From: Pseudomonas lalkuanensis
Lineage (GTDB): Bacteria > Pseudomonadota > Gammaproteobacteria > Pseudomonadales > Pseudomonadaceae
DNA: 64,000 nt
Direction of reading: 5' to 3'
Assembly: GCF_008807375.1 (NCBI RefSeq)
Contig: NZ_CP043311.1
Location: 600,001-664,000, forward strand
The notes under the pieces were generated by a model. It did not search any database and was not told the DNA's origin. It worked only from the letters and a program-made list of their open reading frames with translations. Each line of letters begins with the position of its first letter. Positions within the stretch are counted from its first letter, which is position 1. Made by a program: the position numbers and the translations under genes. Below, one piece after another: positions 31,366 through 40,097 of this stretch.

Positions 31366-31397
31366 AATCAAGCCCCTTTTGGGGCTTGATTCGTTTC
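31366..31397 (+). terminator. Hairpin terminator between rpsN and rpsH
   Basis: AATCAAGCCCC and GGGGCTTGATT form a perfect 11-bp stem with a TTTT loop, followed by CGTTTC. Its 3' arm contains the -35 of the next promoter. It lies in a 193-nt gap within the spc operon. Confidence 0.65.
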
Positions 31398-31414
31398 TGG
31401 AGTATCTCTAGAAT
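31386..31414 (+). promoter_or_regulatory. Internal spc promoter upstream of rpsH
   Basis: The sequence is TTGATT, 17 bases, then TAGAAT, followed by GTCCGGCTCGCC. The -35 coincides with the 3' arm of the hairpin at 31366-31391. The predicted leader to rpsH is about 85 nt. Confidence 0.65.
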
Positions 31415-31508
31415 GTCCGGCTCGCCGAGTCTGGCCAAAATTCGTCCAGTGCTCGCGTGTGACACTAGCCGCAAGGCTATTTCTTTTTGTATCAGGAGCA
31501 TCTAGCCC

Positions 31509-31901
31509 ATGAGTATGCAGGACCCGTTAGCGGACATGCTAACTCGTATCCGTAATGCCCAGATGGCTGAAAAGTCTGTCGTAAGCATGCCGTCCTCCAA
31601 GCTGAAGGTGGCAGTGGCCAGCGTTCTGAAGAACGAGGGTTACATCACGGGATACCAAGTCAGCAGCGACATCAAGCCTCTGCTGTCCATCGAGCTGAAG
31701 TACTTCGAAGGCCGTCCGGTAATCGAAGAGCTGAAGCGCGTAAGCCGTCCTGGTCTGCGCCAGTACAAGTCCGTCGATCAGCTGCCGAAAGTACGTGGCG
31801 GTCTGGGCGTATCGATCGTTTCCACCAACAAGGGTGTGATGACTGATCGTGCTGCCCGCGCTGCTGGCGTTGGCGGCGAAGTGCTTTGCACTGTGTTCTA
31901 A
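31509..31901 (+). CDS. rpsH: 30S ribosomal protein S8
   Basis: S8 binds the central domain of 16S and is the spc operon repressor in E. coli. The 130-residue product starts [18 protein letters not shown] and ends with the RNA-binding signature [36 protein letters not shown] precedes the ATG. Confidence 0.97.
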   Translation: MSMQDPLADMLTRIRNAQMAEKSVVSMPSSKLKVAVASVLKNEGYITGYQVSSDIKPLLSIELKYFEGRPVIEELKRVSRPGLRQYKSVDQLPKVRGGLGVSIVSTNKGVMTDRAARAAGVGGEVLCTVF

Positions 31902-31915
31902 GGGGGGTTGAAAGC

Positions 31916-32449
31916 ATGTCTCGCGTTGCTAAGAACCCCGTCAAGCTGCCCGCTGGCGTAGAAGTCAAGATCGCCGGTCAGCAGCTCTCGGTGAAGGGCG
32001 CCAAGGGCGCTCTCGAACTGAAAGTGCATCCGTCTGTGGAAGTTCTGGAAGAATCCGGTGAGCTGCGCTTCGCTGCTCGCAACGGTGATCAGCAGAACCG
32101 CGCCATGGCCGGTACCACCCGTGCGCTGGTTAACAACATGGTGATCGGCGTCAGCCAGGGCTTCGAGCGCAAGCTCCAGCTGGTCGGCGTTGGTTACAAA
32201 GCTCAGGCCAAAGGTCAAACGCTGTCCCTGGCTCTCGGCTTCTCGCATCCGGTGGATTACGAACTGCCGCAAGGCATCACCGCTGAAACCCCCAGCCAGA
32301 CCGATATCCTGATCAAGGGCATCGACAAGCAGCTGGTTGGTCAAGTGGCCGCTGAGATCCGCGACTTCCGTCCGCCGGAGCCTTACAAAGGCAAGGGTGT
32401 ACGTTACGCCGACGAAGTCGTCCGTCGTAAAGAAGCTAAGAAGAAGTAG
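31916..32449 (+). CDS. rplF: 50S ribosomal protein L6
   Basis: L6 lies near the sarcin-ricin loop and is required for late 50S assembly. The 177-residue product starts [17 protein letters not shown] and ends with [20 protein letters not shown]. The ATG at 31916 follows AGGGGGGTTG; an in-frame ATG at 31886 lies inside rpsH and adds no conserved residues. Confidence 0.97.
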   Translation: MSRVAKNPVKLPAGVEVKIAGQQLSVKGAKGALELKVHPSVEVLEESGELRFAARNGDQQNRAMAGTTRALVNNMVIGVSQGFERKLQLVGVGYKAQAKGQTLSLALGFSHPVDYELPQGITAETPSQTDILIKGIDKQLVGQVAAEIRDFRPPEPYKGKGVRYADEVVRRKEAKKK

Positions 32450-32459
32450 GGCATAGCAA

Positions 32460-32810
32460 ATGAGCGTAAAGAAAGAAACTCGTCTGCGTCGCGCTCGCAA
32501 GGCACGCCTGAAAATGCGCGAGCTGGAAGCCGTACGCCTCTGCGTGTACCGCTCTTCCCAGCACATCTACGCCCAGGTCATTTCGGCCGACGGCGCCAAG
32601 GTCCTGGCCAGCGCCTCGACCCTGGACAAAGAACTGCGTGACGGCGCCACTGGCAACGTCGACGCGGCCAAGAAGGTTGGTCAGCTGGTTGCCGAGCGTG
32701 CTAAGGCCGCTGGCGTCACTCAGGTGGCATTCGATCGTTCTGGCTTCAAGTACCACGGCCGCGTCAAGGCGCTGGCTGATGCTGCTCGTGAAGGCGGGCT
32801 GGAGTTCTAA
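32460..32810 (+). CDS. rplR: 50S ribosomal protein L18
   Basis: L18 binds 5S rRNA with L5. The 116-residue product starts [18 protein letters not shown] and has the conserved [20 protein letters not shown] near its C-terminus. It starts 10 nt after rplF. Confidence 0.97.
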   Translation: MSVKKETRLRRARKARLKMRELEAVRLCVYRSSQHIYAQVISADGAKVLASASTLDKELRDGATGNVDAAKKVGQLVAERAKAAGVTQVAFDRSGFKYHGRVKALADAAREGGLEF

Positions 32811-32813
32811 GTT

Positions 32814-33314
32814 ATGGCAAATAACGAGCAAAAGCGCGACGAAGGCTACATCGAGAAGCTGGTTCAGGTTAACCGCGTTGCCAAGACCGTAAAAGGTGGT
32901 CGTATCTTCACCTTCACCGCACTGACCGTGGTGGGTGATGGCAAAGGCCGCGTTGGCTTCGGTCGTGGCAAGTCCCGCGAAGTGCCGGCTGCGATCCAGA
33001 AGGCGATGGAAGCTGCCCGCCGCAACATGATCCAGGTTGATCTGGATGGCACCACCCTGCAGTACCCGATCAAGTCCGCCCATGGCGCCTCCAAGGTGTT
33101 CATGCAGCCGGCTTCCGAAGGTACCGGTATCATCGCCGGCGGCGCCATGCGTGCTGTTCTGGAAGTGGCCGGTGTGCAGAACGTTCTGGCCAAGTGCTAC
33201 GGCTCTACCAATCCGGTGAACGTGGTTTACGCCACTTTCAAGGGTCTGAAGAACATGCAGTCCCCTGAGTCCGTTGCGGCCAAGCGTGGTAAGAGCGTCG
33301 AGGAGATTCTCTAA
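32814..33314 (+). CDS. rpsE: 30S ribosomal protein S5
   Basis: S5 shapes the mRNA entry tunnel and decoding fidelity. The 166-residue product has [19 protein letters not shown] (the spectinomycin loop, wild type) and the glycine-rich [19 protein letters not shown]. It begins 3 nt after rplR. Confidence 0.97.
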   Translation: MANNEQKRDEGYIEKLVQVNRVAKTVKGGRIFTFTALTVVGDGKGRVGFGRGKSREVPAAIQKAMEAARRNMIQVDLDGTTLQYPIKSAHGASKVFMQPASEGTGIIAGGAMRAVLEVAGVQNVLAKCYGSTNPVNVVYATFKGLKNMQSPESVAAKRGKSVEEIL

Positions 33315-33316
33315 TC

Positions 33317-33493
33317 ATGGCAACTGTCAAAGTGACGCTGGTCAAGAGCGTTAGCGGCCGTCTGGCCAACCACAAGGCTTGCGTCAAGGGTCTCGGCCTG
33401 CGTCGCATTGGTCACACCGTAGAGGTTCAGGACACTCCTGAGAATCGCGGCATGATCAACAAGGCTTACTACCTTCTGCGTGTCGAGGGTTAA
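33317..33493 (+). CDS. rpmD: 50S ribosomal protein L30
   Basis: L30 is a small 50S protein. The 58-codon ORF between rpsE and rplO reads [20 protein letters not shown], then [16 protein letters not shown] and ends YYLLRVEG, a full-length match to the family. Its ATG is 2 nt after the rpsE stop and its TAA is 3 nt before rplO. Confidence 0.96.
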   Translation: MATVKVTLVKSVSGRLANHKACVKGLGLRRIGHTVEVQDTPENRGMINKAYYLLRVEG

Positions 33494-33496
33494 TCC

Positions 33497-33931
33497 ATGA
33501 AACTGAACGATCTGCGTTCCGCGCCGGGTGCCCGTCGCGAAAAGCACCGTCCGGGCCGTGGCATCGGTAGCGGTTTGGGTAAGACTGGTGGCCGTGGTCA
33601 CAAAGGTCAGACCTCCCGCTCCGGTGGCACCATTGCTCCGGGCTTCGAAGGCGGTCAGCAGCCGCTGCACCGTCGTCTGCCGAAGTTCGGCTTCGTCTCC
33701 CTGAAGGCTATGGATCGCGCAGAAGTGCGTACCTCCGAGCTGGCCAAGGTCGAAGGCGACGTCATCACTCTGCAGGCGCTGAAGGATGCGAACGTGATTA
33801 ACCAGAACGTACAGCGTGTGAAAGTCATGCTGTCCGGCGACGTTACTCGCGCGGTCACCCTGAAAGGTATCGCCGCCACCAAAGGTGCGCGTGCGGCTAT
33901 CGAAGCAGCTGGCGGTAAGTTCGAGGACTAA
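33497..33931 (+). CDS. rplO: 50S ribosomal protein L15
   Basis: L15 is a late assembly protein of the 50S central protuberance. The 144-residue product starts [18 protein letters not shown] and has the Gly/Arg-rich [19 protein letters not shown]. Its TAA is immediately followed by the secY ATG. Confidence 0.97.
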   Translation: MKLNDLRSAPGARREKHRPGRGIGSGLGKTGGRGHKGQTSRSGGTIAPGFEGGQQPLHRRLPKFGFVSLKAMDRAEVRTSELAKVEGDVITLQALKDANVINQNVQRVKVMLSGDVTRAVTLKGIAATKGARAAIEAAGGKFED

Positions 33932-35260
33932 ATGGCTAAGCAAGGTGCTCTCTCCGCGCTCAGCAATGGCGGGTTGTCCGAGCTCTGGGCTCGACTGCGT
34001 TTCCTGTTCCTGGCGATCATCGTCTACCGGATCGGCGCGCACATCCCAGTGCCCGGTATCAACCCTGACCGGCTGGCCGAGCTGTTCCGGCAGAACGAGG
34101 GGACCATTCTTAGCCTGTTCAACATGTTCTCCGGCGGCGCGCTGGAGCGGATGAGCATCTTTGCACTGGGGATCATGCCGTACATCTCGGCGTCGATCAT
34201 CATGCAGCTCATGACCGCTATCAGTCCGCAGCTGGAGCAGTTGAAGAAGGAAGGTGAAGCTGGCCGTCGCAAGATCAGCCAGTACACCCGCTACGGCACT
34301 GTAGTCCTGGCATTGGTCCAGGCCATTGGCATGTCCGTTGGTCTGGCCAGTCAAGGCGTCGCTTTCTCGACTGATTTCGGCTTCTACTTCGTGGCTGTCA
34401 CCACCTTCGTGGCTGGTGCGATGTTCATGATGTGGTTGGGCGAACAGATCACTGAGCGCGGTGTCGGCAACGGTATCTCGATGCTGATTTTTGCTGGCAT
34501 CGTGGCCGGTCTGCCGAGGGCGATCGGGCAGTCTTTCGAGTCTGCACGCCAGGGCGATATCAACATCTTCGCTCTGGTCGCCATCGGTTTGTTGGCAGTA
34601 GCGATCATCGGTTTCGTGGTGTTCATCGAGCGTGGTCAGCGTCGCATTGCGGTGCACTACGCCAAGCGTCAGCAGGGCCGCAAGGTCTTCGCTGCGCAGA
34701 CCAGCCACCTGCCGTTGAAGGTGAACATGGCCGGCGTTATCCCGGCTATTTTCGCCAGCAGCATCCTGCTGTTCCCGGCCTCTCTGGGCGCCTGGTTCGG
34801 TCAGTCCGAAAGCATGGGCTGGCTGCAGGACGTCGCACAGGCTATCGCTCCTGGTCAGCCGTTGAACATTCTGCTGTTTAGTGCAGGGATCGTATTCTTC
34901 TGCTTCTTCTACACAGCTCTGATGTTCAATCCGAAAGACGTGGCGGAGAACCTGAAGAAGTCCGGTGCCTTTATTCCGGGTATCCGACCGGGCGAGCAGT
35001 CGGCGCGCTATATCGATGGCGTACTGACTCGTTTGACCATGTTTGGTGCTCTGTACATGACGGCTGTTTGCCTGCTGCCCCAGTTCCTGGTGGTTGCAGC
35101 GAACGTACCGTTCTACCTTGGCGGGACCTCGTTGCTGATCGTGGTTGTGGTTGTGATGGACTTTATGGCCCAAGTACAATCCCACCTCGTTTCGCACCAG
35201 TACGAATCCCTGATGAAGAAAGCCAACCTGAAGGGCTACGGCAGCGGCATGCTCCGCTGA
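33932..35260 (+). CDS. secY: Preprotein translocase channel SecY
   Basis: SecY is the ten-helix protein-conducting channel of the Sec translocon. The 442-residue product starts near [20 protein letters not shown], has IPVPGINPD and [19 protein letters not shown] in the plug and TM2 region, and the C-terminal [18 protein letters not shown] segment between TM8 and TM9 that contacts SecA and the ribosome. It abuts rplO, so expression is likely coupled to the ribosomal operon. Confidence 0.97.
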   Translation: MAKQGALSALSNGGLSELWARLRFLFLAIIVYRIGAHIPVPGINPDRLAELFRQNEGTILSLFNMFSGGALERMSIFALGIMPYISASIIMQLMTAISPQLEQLKKEGEAGRRKISQYTRYGTVVLALVQAIGMSVGLASQGVAFSTDFGFYFVAVTTFVAGAMFMMWLGEQITERGVGNGISMLIFAGIVAGLPRAIGQSFESARQGDINIFALVAIGLLAVAIIGFVVFIERGQRRIAVHYAKRQQGRKVFAAQTSHLPLKVNMAGVIPAIFASSILLFPASLGAWFGQSESMGWLQDVAQAIAPGQPLNILLFSAGIVFFCFFYTALMFNPKDVAENLKKSGAFIPGIRPGEQSARYIDGVLTRLTMFGALYMTAVCLLPQFLVVAANVPFYLGGTSLLIVVVVVMDFMAQVQSHLVSHQYESLMKKANLKGYGSGMLR

Positions 35261-35290
35261 CCCGGTTCCGTAAGGTTCTAGGAGTTACTG

Positions 35291-35407
35291 ATGAAAGTTC
35301 GTGCATCGGTGAAAAAGCTGTGCCGCAACTGCAAGATCATCCGTCGCGACGGTATCGTTCGCGTGATCTGCAGCGCGGAACCGCGTCACAAGCAGCGCCA
35401 AGGCTGA
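35291..35407 (+). CDS. rpmJ: 50S ribosomal protein L36 (zinc-ribbon form)
   Basis: The 38-codon ORF reads [19 protein letters not shown], then [19 protein letters not shown]. Cys11, Cys14, Cys27 and the nearby His form the zinc ribbon, so this is the C-plus paralogue. AGGAGTTACTG precedes the ATG. It is the last gene before the hairpin at 35429. Confidence 0.96.
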
Positions 35408-35428
35408 GTGTGATTCACGCGTTATGAG

Positions 35429-35458
35429 CCCGGCAGCTAGTGCGCTGCCGGGTTGATT
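35429..35458 (+). terminator. Hairpin terminator after rpmJ
   Basis: CCCGGCAGC and GCTGCCGGG form a perfect 9-bp stem with a 6-nt loop, followed by TTGATTATTCGTTTTT, a weak U-tract. The first six of those bases are also the -35 of the rpsM promoter. Confidence 0.6.
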
Positions 35459-35481
35459 ATTCGTTTTTACAGCGCTAATAT
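35453..35481 (+). promoter_or_regulatory. Promoter of the alpha operon (rpsM-rpsK-rpsD-rpoA-rplQ)
   Basis: The sequence is TTGATT, 17 bases, then TAATAT, followed by CTCGCGCCC. The -35 starts one base after the rpmJ hairpin. S4 represses this operon in E. coli through a pseudoknot; none was confirmed in the roughly 50-nt leader here. Confidence 0.68.
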
Positions 35482-35539
35482 CTCGCGCCCTTTTCTTGGC
35501 TTCCGGGGCGTAGGTAGCTGTCAACTGGAGTTTCACTGA

Positions 35540-35896
35540 ATGGCCCGTATTGCAGGCGTCAACATTCCAGATAACAAGCACACTGTTATCTCGCTGACCT
35601 ACATCTACGGTGTTGGTCGCACCACTGCGCAGAAAATCTGCGCTGTCACCGGCGTAAACCCGGCGGCAAAGATCAAGGATCTCTCTGACGAGCAGATCGA
35701 ACAGCTGCGTGGCGAAGTCGCGAAGCTCACCACTGAAGGTGACCTGCGTCGCGAAATCAACATGAACATCAAGCGTCTGATGGACCTGGGCTGCTACCGC
35801 GGTCTGCGTCATCGTCGCGGTCTGCCTGTTCATGGCCAGCGCACCAAGACCAACGCGCGTACCCGTAAGGGCCCGCGTAAGCCGATCCGCAAGTAA
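35540..35896 (+). CDS. rpsM: 30S ribosomal protein S13
   Basis: S13 bridges the 30S head to the 50S and contacts P-site tRNA. The 118-residue product starts [19 protein letters not shown] and has the C-terminal [20 protein letters not shown] tail. GGAGTTTCACTGA precedes the ATG. Confidence 0.97.
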   Translation: MARIAGVNIPDNKHTVISLTYIYGVGRTTAQKICAVTGVNPAAKIKDLSDEQIEQLRGEVAKLTTEGDLRREINMNIKRLMDLGCYRGLRHRRGLPVHGQRTKTNARTRKGPRKPIRK

Positions 35897-35926
35897 TTGC
35901 GCCCGCGAATCGACAGGAATTAAGTC

Positions 35927-36316
35927 ATGGCTAAGCCTGCTGCTCGTCCTCGTAAGAAAATCAAAAAGACAGTGGTGGATGGGATCGCCCATATCCACGC
36001 TTCTTTCAACAACACCATCGTTACCATCACTGATCGTCAGGGCAATGCTCTGTCCTGGGCGACCTCCGGTGGTTCCGGTTTCCGCGGCTCCCGTAAGAGC
36101 ACCCCGTTCGCAGCCCAGGTTGCTGCCGAGCGCGCCGGTCAGGCTGCTCTGGAATACGGCCTGAAGAACCTCGACGTGAACGTCAAGGGCCCGGGTCCGG
36201 GTCGCGAATCCGCTGTGCGTGCACTGAACGCCTGCGGCTACAAGATCGCCAGCATCACCGACGTGACGCCCATCCCGCACAACGGGTGCCGTCCGCCGAA
36301 GAAGCGTCGCGTGTAA
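35927..36316 (+). CDS. rpsK: 30S ribosomal protein S11
   Basis: S11 lies on the 30S platform near the mRNA exit. The 129-residue product contains [21 protein letters not shown] and ends [16 protein letters not shown]. Confidence 0.97.
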   Translation: MAKPAARPRKKIKKTVVDGIAHIHASFNNTIVTITDRQGNALSWATSGGSGFRGSRKSTPFAAQVAAERAGQAALEYGLKNLDVNVKGPGPGRESAVRALNACGYKIASITDVTPIPHNGCRPPKKRRV

Positions 36317-36332
36317 AAGGAGACAGTGAGAA

Positions 36333-36953
36333 ATGGCTCGTTACATTGGTCCCAAGTGCAAACTGTCCCGTCGTGAAGGTACCGACCTCTTCCTGAAGAG
36401 TGGTGCTCGCGCGCTCGAATCCAAGTGCAACATCGAATCCGCTCCTGGCCAGCATGGCGCCCGTCGTGGCCGTCTGTCCGACTACGGCACCCAGCTGCGC
36501 GAAAAGCAGAAAGTACGCCGCATCTACGGTGTTCTGGAGCGCCAGTTCGGTAATTACTACAAAGAAGCTGCTGCCCGCAAAGGCGCTACCGGCGAAAACC
36601 TGCTGCAACTCCTCGAGTGCCGCCTGGACAACGTCGTGTATCGCATGGGCTTCGGCGCTACTCGTTCCGAGTCCCGTCAGCTGGTTTCCCACAAGGCCAT
36701 CAGCGTGAACGGTCAGACCGTGAACGTTCCGTCCTACCAGGTCAAAGCTGGTGACGTGGTTGCCGTTCGCGAGAAGTCGAAGAACCAGCTGCGTATCGTC
36801 CAGGCCCTCGAACTGTGCGCCCAGCGTGGCCGCGTGGAGTGGGTCGAGGTCGACGCAGACAAGAAGTCCGGCGTGTTCAAGAGCGTGCCGGCTCGCAGCG
36901 ATCTGTCCGCCGACATCAACGAAAACCTGATTGTCGAGCTCTACTCCAAGTAA
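36333..36953 (+). CDS. rpsD: 30S ribosomal protein S4
   Basis: S4 nucleates 30S assembly and in E. coli represses the alpha operon. The 206-residue product begins [19 protein letters not shown] and has the S4 RNA-binding fold ([20 protein letters not shown]). Confidence 0.97.
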   Translation: MARYIGPKCKLSRREGTDLFLKSGARALESKCNIESAPGQHGARRGRLSDYGTQLREKQKVRRIYGVLERQFGNYYKEAAARKGATGENLLQLLECRLDNVVYRMGFGATRSESRQLVSHKAISVNGQTVNVPSYQVKAGDVVAVREKSKNQLRIVQALELCAQRGRVEWVEVDADKKSGVFKSVPARSDLSADINENLIVELYSK

Positions 36954-36975
36954 GGGCTAGAAAATAGGTGCATCC

Positions 36976-37977
36976 ATGCAGAGTTCGGTAAATGAGTTCC
37001 TGACCCCCCGCCACATTGATGTGCAGGTGGTCAGTCCGACCCGCGCCAAGATCACGCTCGAGCCTCTCGAGCGTGGTTTCGGCCATACCCTGGGCAACGC
37101 GCTGCGTCGCATCCTGTTGTCCTCCATGCCTGGCTGTGCAGTAGTCGAGGCCGAAATCGACGGCGTACTCCACGAGTACAGCGCCATCGAGGGTGTTCAG
37201 GAAGATGTCATCGAGATCCTCCTGAACCTCAAAGGCCTGGCTATCAAGCTGCACGGCCGTGACGAAGTAACGCTGAACCTTTCGAAGAAAGGCTCGGGCG
37301 TGGTCACTGCTGCCGATATTCAGCTGGATCATGATGTCGAAATCGTCAACGGCGACCACGTGATCGCCAACCTGGCGGATAACGGCGTCCTGAACATGAA
37401 GCTCAAGGTGTCCCGCGGCCGTGGCTATGAGCCCGCCGATGCGCGCCAGAGCGACGAAGACGAGAGCCGCAGCATTGGTCGTCTGCAGCTCGACGCCTCG
37501 TTCAGTCCCGTCCGTCGTGTTGCCTACGTGGTTGAAAACGCCCGTGTGGAGCAGCGCACCAACCTGGACAAGCTGGTCATCGATCTGGAAACCAACGGCA
37601 CGCTGGACCCTGAAGAGGCCATCCGTCGTGCCGCTACTATCCTGCAACACCAACTGGCTGCGTTCGTCGACCTGAAGGGCGACAGCGAGCCGGTAGTAGT
37701 TGAGCAGGAAGACGAGATCGATCCGATCCTGCTTCGTCCGGTTGATGACCTCGAGCTGACCGTACGTTCGGCCAACTGCCTGAAGGCGGAGAACATCTAC
37801 TACATCGGCGACCTGATTCAGCGCACCGAAGTAGAGCTGTTGAAGACTCCGAACCTGGGCAAGAAGTCCCTGACCGAGATCAAGGACGTCCTGGCCTCCC
37901 GTGGTCTGTCCCTCGGCATGCGCCTCGACAACTGGCCGCCGGCAAGTCTCAAGAAGGACGACAAGGCGACTGCCTGA
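36976..37977 (+). CDS. rpoA: DNA-directed RNA polymerase subunit alpha
   Basis: RpoA dimerises to start polymerase assembly; its C-terminal domain binds UP elements and activators. The 333-residue product has the N-terminal domain with [21 protein letters not shown] split over residues ~30-50, a linker near 235-248, and the C-terminal domain with [29 protein letters not shown] precedes the ATG. Confidence 0.98.
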   Translation: MQSSVNEFLTPRHIDVQVVSPTRAKITLEPLERGFGHTLGNALRRILLSSMPGCAVVEAEIDGVLHEYSAIEGVQEDVIEILLNLKGLAIKLHGRDEVTLNLSKKGSGVVTAADIQLDHDVEIVNGDHVIANLADNGVLNMKLKVSRGRGYEPADARQSDEDESRSIGRLQLDASFSPVRRVAYVVENARVEQRTNLDKLVIDLETNGTLDPEEAIRRAATILQHQLAAFVDLKGDSEPVVVEQEDEIDPILLRPVDDLELTVRSANCLKAENIYYIGDLIQRTEVELLKTPNLGKKSLTEIKDVLASRGLSLGMRLDNWPPASLKKDDKATA

Positions 37978-38021
37978 TCGTCGTAATCACCGAACGTAGA
38001 AGTTTGGTAAGGAATTGAACC

Positions 38022-38411
38022 ATGCGTCATCGTAAAAGTGGCCGTCACCTGAGCCGCACCAGCGCACACCGCAAGGCCATGTTCCAGAACATGGCAGTGT
38101 CGCTGTTCGAGCACGAACTGATCAAAACCACCCTGCCCAAAGCCAAGGAACTGCGTCGCGTTGCCGAGCCGCTGATCACCCTGGCCAAGGAAGACAGCGT
38201 TGCCAACCGTCGTCTGGCTTTCGACCGTACCCGTTCGAAAGCTGCCGTAGGCAAGCTGTTCAACGATCTGGGCAAGCGCTACGCCAACCGTCAGGGCGGC
38301 TACCTGCGCATCCTGAAGTGCGGTTTCCGCGCTGGCGACAACGCTCCCATGGCTTACGTCGAACTGGTTGACCGTCCGGTCGCTGGTGAAGTCGAAGCTG
38401 CTGCCGAGTAA
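38022..38411 (+). CDS. rplQ: 50S ribosomal protein L17
   Basis: L17 is a tunnel-exit-side 50S protein. The 129-residue product starts [19 protein letters not shown] and contains [21 protein letters not shown]. It is the last gene of the ribosomal protein block, followed by a strong terminator. Confidence 0.97.
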   Translation: MRHRKSGRHLSRTSAHRKAMFQNMAVSLFEHELIKTTLPKAKELRRVAEPLITLAKEDSVANRRLAFDRTRSKAAVGKLFNDLGKRYANRQGGYLRILKCGFRAGDNAPMAYVELVDRPVAGEVEAAAE

Positions 38412-38426
38412 GTCGGTCGTTGCATG

Positions 38427-38455
38427 AAAAACCGGGCCCTGTGCCCGGTTTTTTT
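38427..38455 (+). terminator. Terminator of the alpha operon
   Basis: AAAACCGGGC and GCCCGGTTTT form a 10-bp stem with a short loop, followed by a run of seven T. It closes the ribosomal protein supercluster. The 38456-38584 stretch up to katA is AT-richer and should hold the katA promoter; no confident -35/-10 pair was chosen. Confidence 0.9.
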
Positions 38456-38584
38456 ATGCCTGTTCAATTGGTCTATATCTATCGATTGGTTGTCGTTAAT
38501 AAATTGGAGCCAGTTTCTGACTGAATCGATACTCCTGCTCATCCGGTCACGCCGGAATCAAAAGAGCCCAAAAGGAGATGTTGC

Positions 38585-40030
38585 ATGAGCCAGAAGCCGA
38601 TTCTCACCACGACCGCCGGTAATCCGGTTGCGGATAACCAGAATTCCCTCAGTGCCGGGCCGCGCGGGCCGCTGTTGCTCCAGGACTACCACCTGATCGA
38701 GAAGCTGGCCCACCAGAACCGTGAGCGCATTCCAGAGCGCGTCGTGCATGCCAAGGGCTGGGGTGCCCATGGCACGTTGACCATCACGAACGATATCACC
38801 CACTACAGCAAGGCTTCGGTATTTTCCGAGGTTGGCAGGAAGACCCCGGTGCTTGCGCGCTTCTCCACCGTAGCAGGCGAAATGGGCGCTGCTGATGCCG
38901 AGCGCGACGTGCGCGGCTTCGCCCTGAAGTTCTATACCGAGCAAGGCAACTGGGACGTAGTGGGTAACAACACCCCGATTTTCTTCATCCGCGACCCGCT
39001 CAAGTTCCCCGACTTCATTCACACCCAGAAGCGTCATCCGAAAACCAACCTGAGATCCAGCACCGCCGCTTGGGACTTCTGGTCGCTGTCGCCGGAAAGC
39101 CTCCACCAGGTGACGATGCTGATGTCAGACCGTGGGTTGCCCACCGACGTGCGCCATATCAATGGCTACGGTTCGCACACCTACAGCTTCATCAACGCAG
39201 CCAGCGAGCGCTTCTGGGTCAAGTTCCACTTCAAGACGCTGCAGGGCCACCAGCACTGGACCAACGACGAGGCGGCCGCGGTGGTTGGTCGCAGCCGGGA
39301 AACCACCCAGGAGGATCTGTTCTACAGCATCGAGAACGGCGACTTCCCGAAATGGCGCTTCTGCATCCAGGTCATGACTGAAGAGCAGGCGCGCAACACC
39401 CGCTATAACCCTTTCGACCTGACCAAGGTCTGGCCGCATGGGGAGTTTCCGCTGATCGAGGTGGGTATCCTGGAGCTGAATCGCAACGCGGAAAATTACT
39501 TCGCCGAGATCGAGCAGGCTGCCTTCTCGCCCTCCAACGTAGTGCCCGGCATTGGCCATTCGCCCGACAAGATGCTCCAGGCCCGTGTATTCAGCTACGC
39601 CGATGCGCACCGCTACCGCTTGGGCACCCACTACGAGGCGCTGCCGGTAAATGCGCCGAAATGCCCGGTCCACCACTACCACAAGGATGGCGCAATGCGC
39701 TTCTTCGCCAACGGCCAGAATCCGGACGCCTACTACGAGCCGAATTCATTTGGTGGCCCGGCGCAGGCTGCGGAGTATGCCGAACCGGCATTGGCGATCG
39801 ACGGCGCTGCCGATCGCTATGACCACCGTGATGGCAATGACGATTACAGCCAGCCACGCGCACTGTTCCAGCTGTTCGACGAAGGCCAGCGGCAAAGGTT
39901 GTTCGCAAATATCGCCGCGTCCATGGCGGGTGTGCCACAGTTCATCATCGACCGTCAGCTGGCGCACTTCGACAAAGTGCACCCGGATTACGGCAACGGA
40001 GTTCGCTCGGCACTGGCAGTCGGCAACTGA
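38585..40030 (+). CDS. katA: Monofunctional haem catalase (KatA type)
   Basis: KatA dismutates hydrogen peroxide to water and oxygen in the cytoplasm. The 481-residue product is a small-subunit catalase. The distal His55 lies in [12 protein letters not shown], Asn128 in [10 protein letters not shown], and the proximal haem ligand Tyr338 with Arg334 in [28 protein letters not shown] precedes the ATG. The rplQ-katA neighbourhood matches P. aeruginosa, but the bacterioferritin gene bfrA that follows katA there is missing: uvrA ends 67 nt downstream. Confidence 0.95.
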   Translation: MSQKPILTTTAGNPVADNQNSLSAGPRGPLLLQDYHLIEKLAHQNRERIPERVVHAKGWGAHGTLTITNDITHYSKASVFSEVGRKTPVLARFSTVAGEMGAADAERDVRGFALKFYTEQGNWDVVGNNTPIFFIRDPLKFPDFIHTQKRHPKTNLRSSTAAWDFWSLSPESLHQVTMLMSDRGLPTDVRHINGYGSHTYSFINAASERFWVKFHFKTLQGHQHWTNDEAAAVVGRSRETTQEDLFYSIENGDFPKWRFCIQVMTEEQARNTRYNPFDLTKVWPHGEFPLIEVGILELNRNAENYFAEIEQAAFSPSNVVPGIGHSPDKMLQARVFSYADAHRYRLGTHYEALPVNAPKCPVHHYHKDGAMRFFANGQNPDAYYEPNSFGGPAQAAEYAEPALAIDGAADRYDHRDGNDDYSQPRALFQLFDEGQRQRLFANIAASMAGVPQFIIDRQLAHFDKVHPDYGNGVRSALAVGN

Positions 40031-40046
40031 GCTGCATTACACGCTC

Positions 40047-40076
40047 AAAAAAAAGGCCGGGCATCGCTGCCCGGCC
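40047..40076 (-). terminator. Terminator of uvrA
   Basis: GGCCGGGCA and TGCCCGGCC form a perfect 9-bp stem with a TCGC loop. On the minus strand it is followed by a run of eight T, so it terminates uvrA; on the plus strand there is no T-run for katA. Confidence 0.85.
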
Positions 40077-40097
40077 GCTCTCGTAGCGTCGTCTTGA

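Noticed and set aside
38456..38584. Possible OxyR site upstream of katA.
   Set aside because: TATCTATCGATT-like pieces occur but not with the four-part spacing of an OxyR site; not enough to call.
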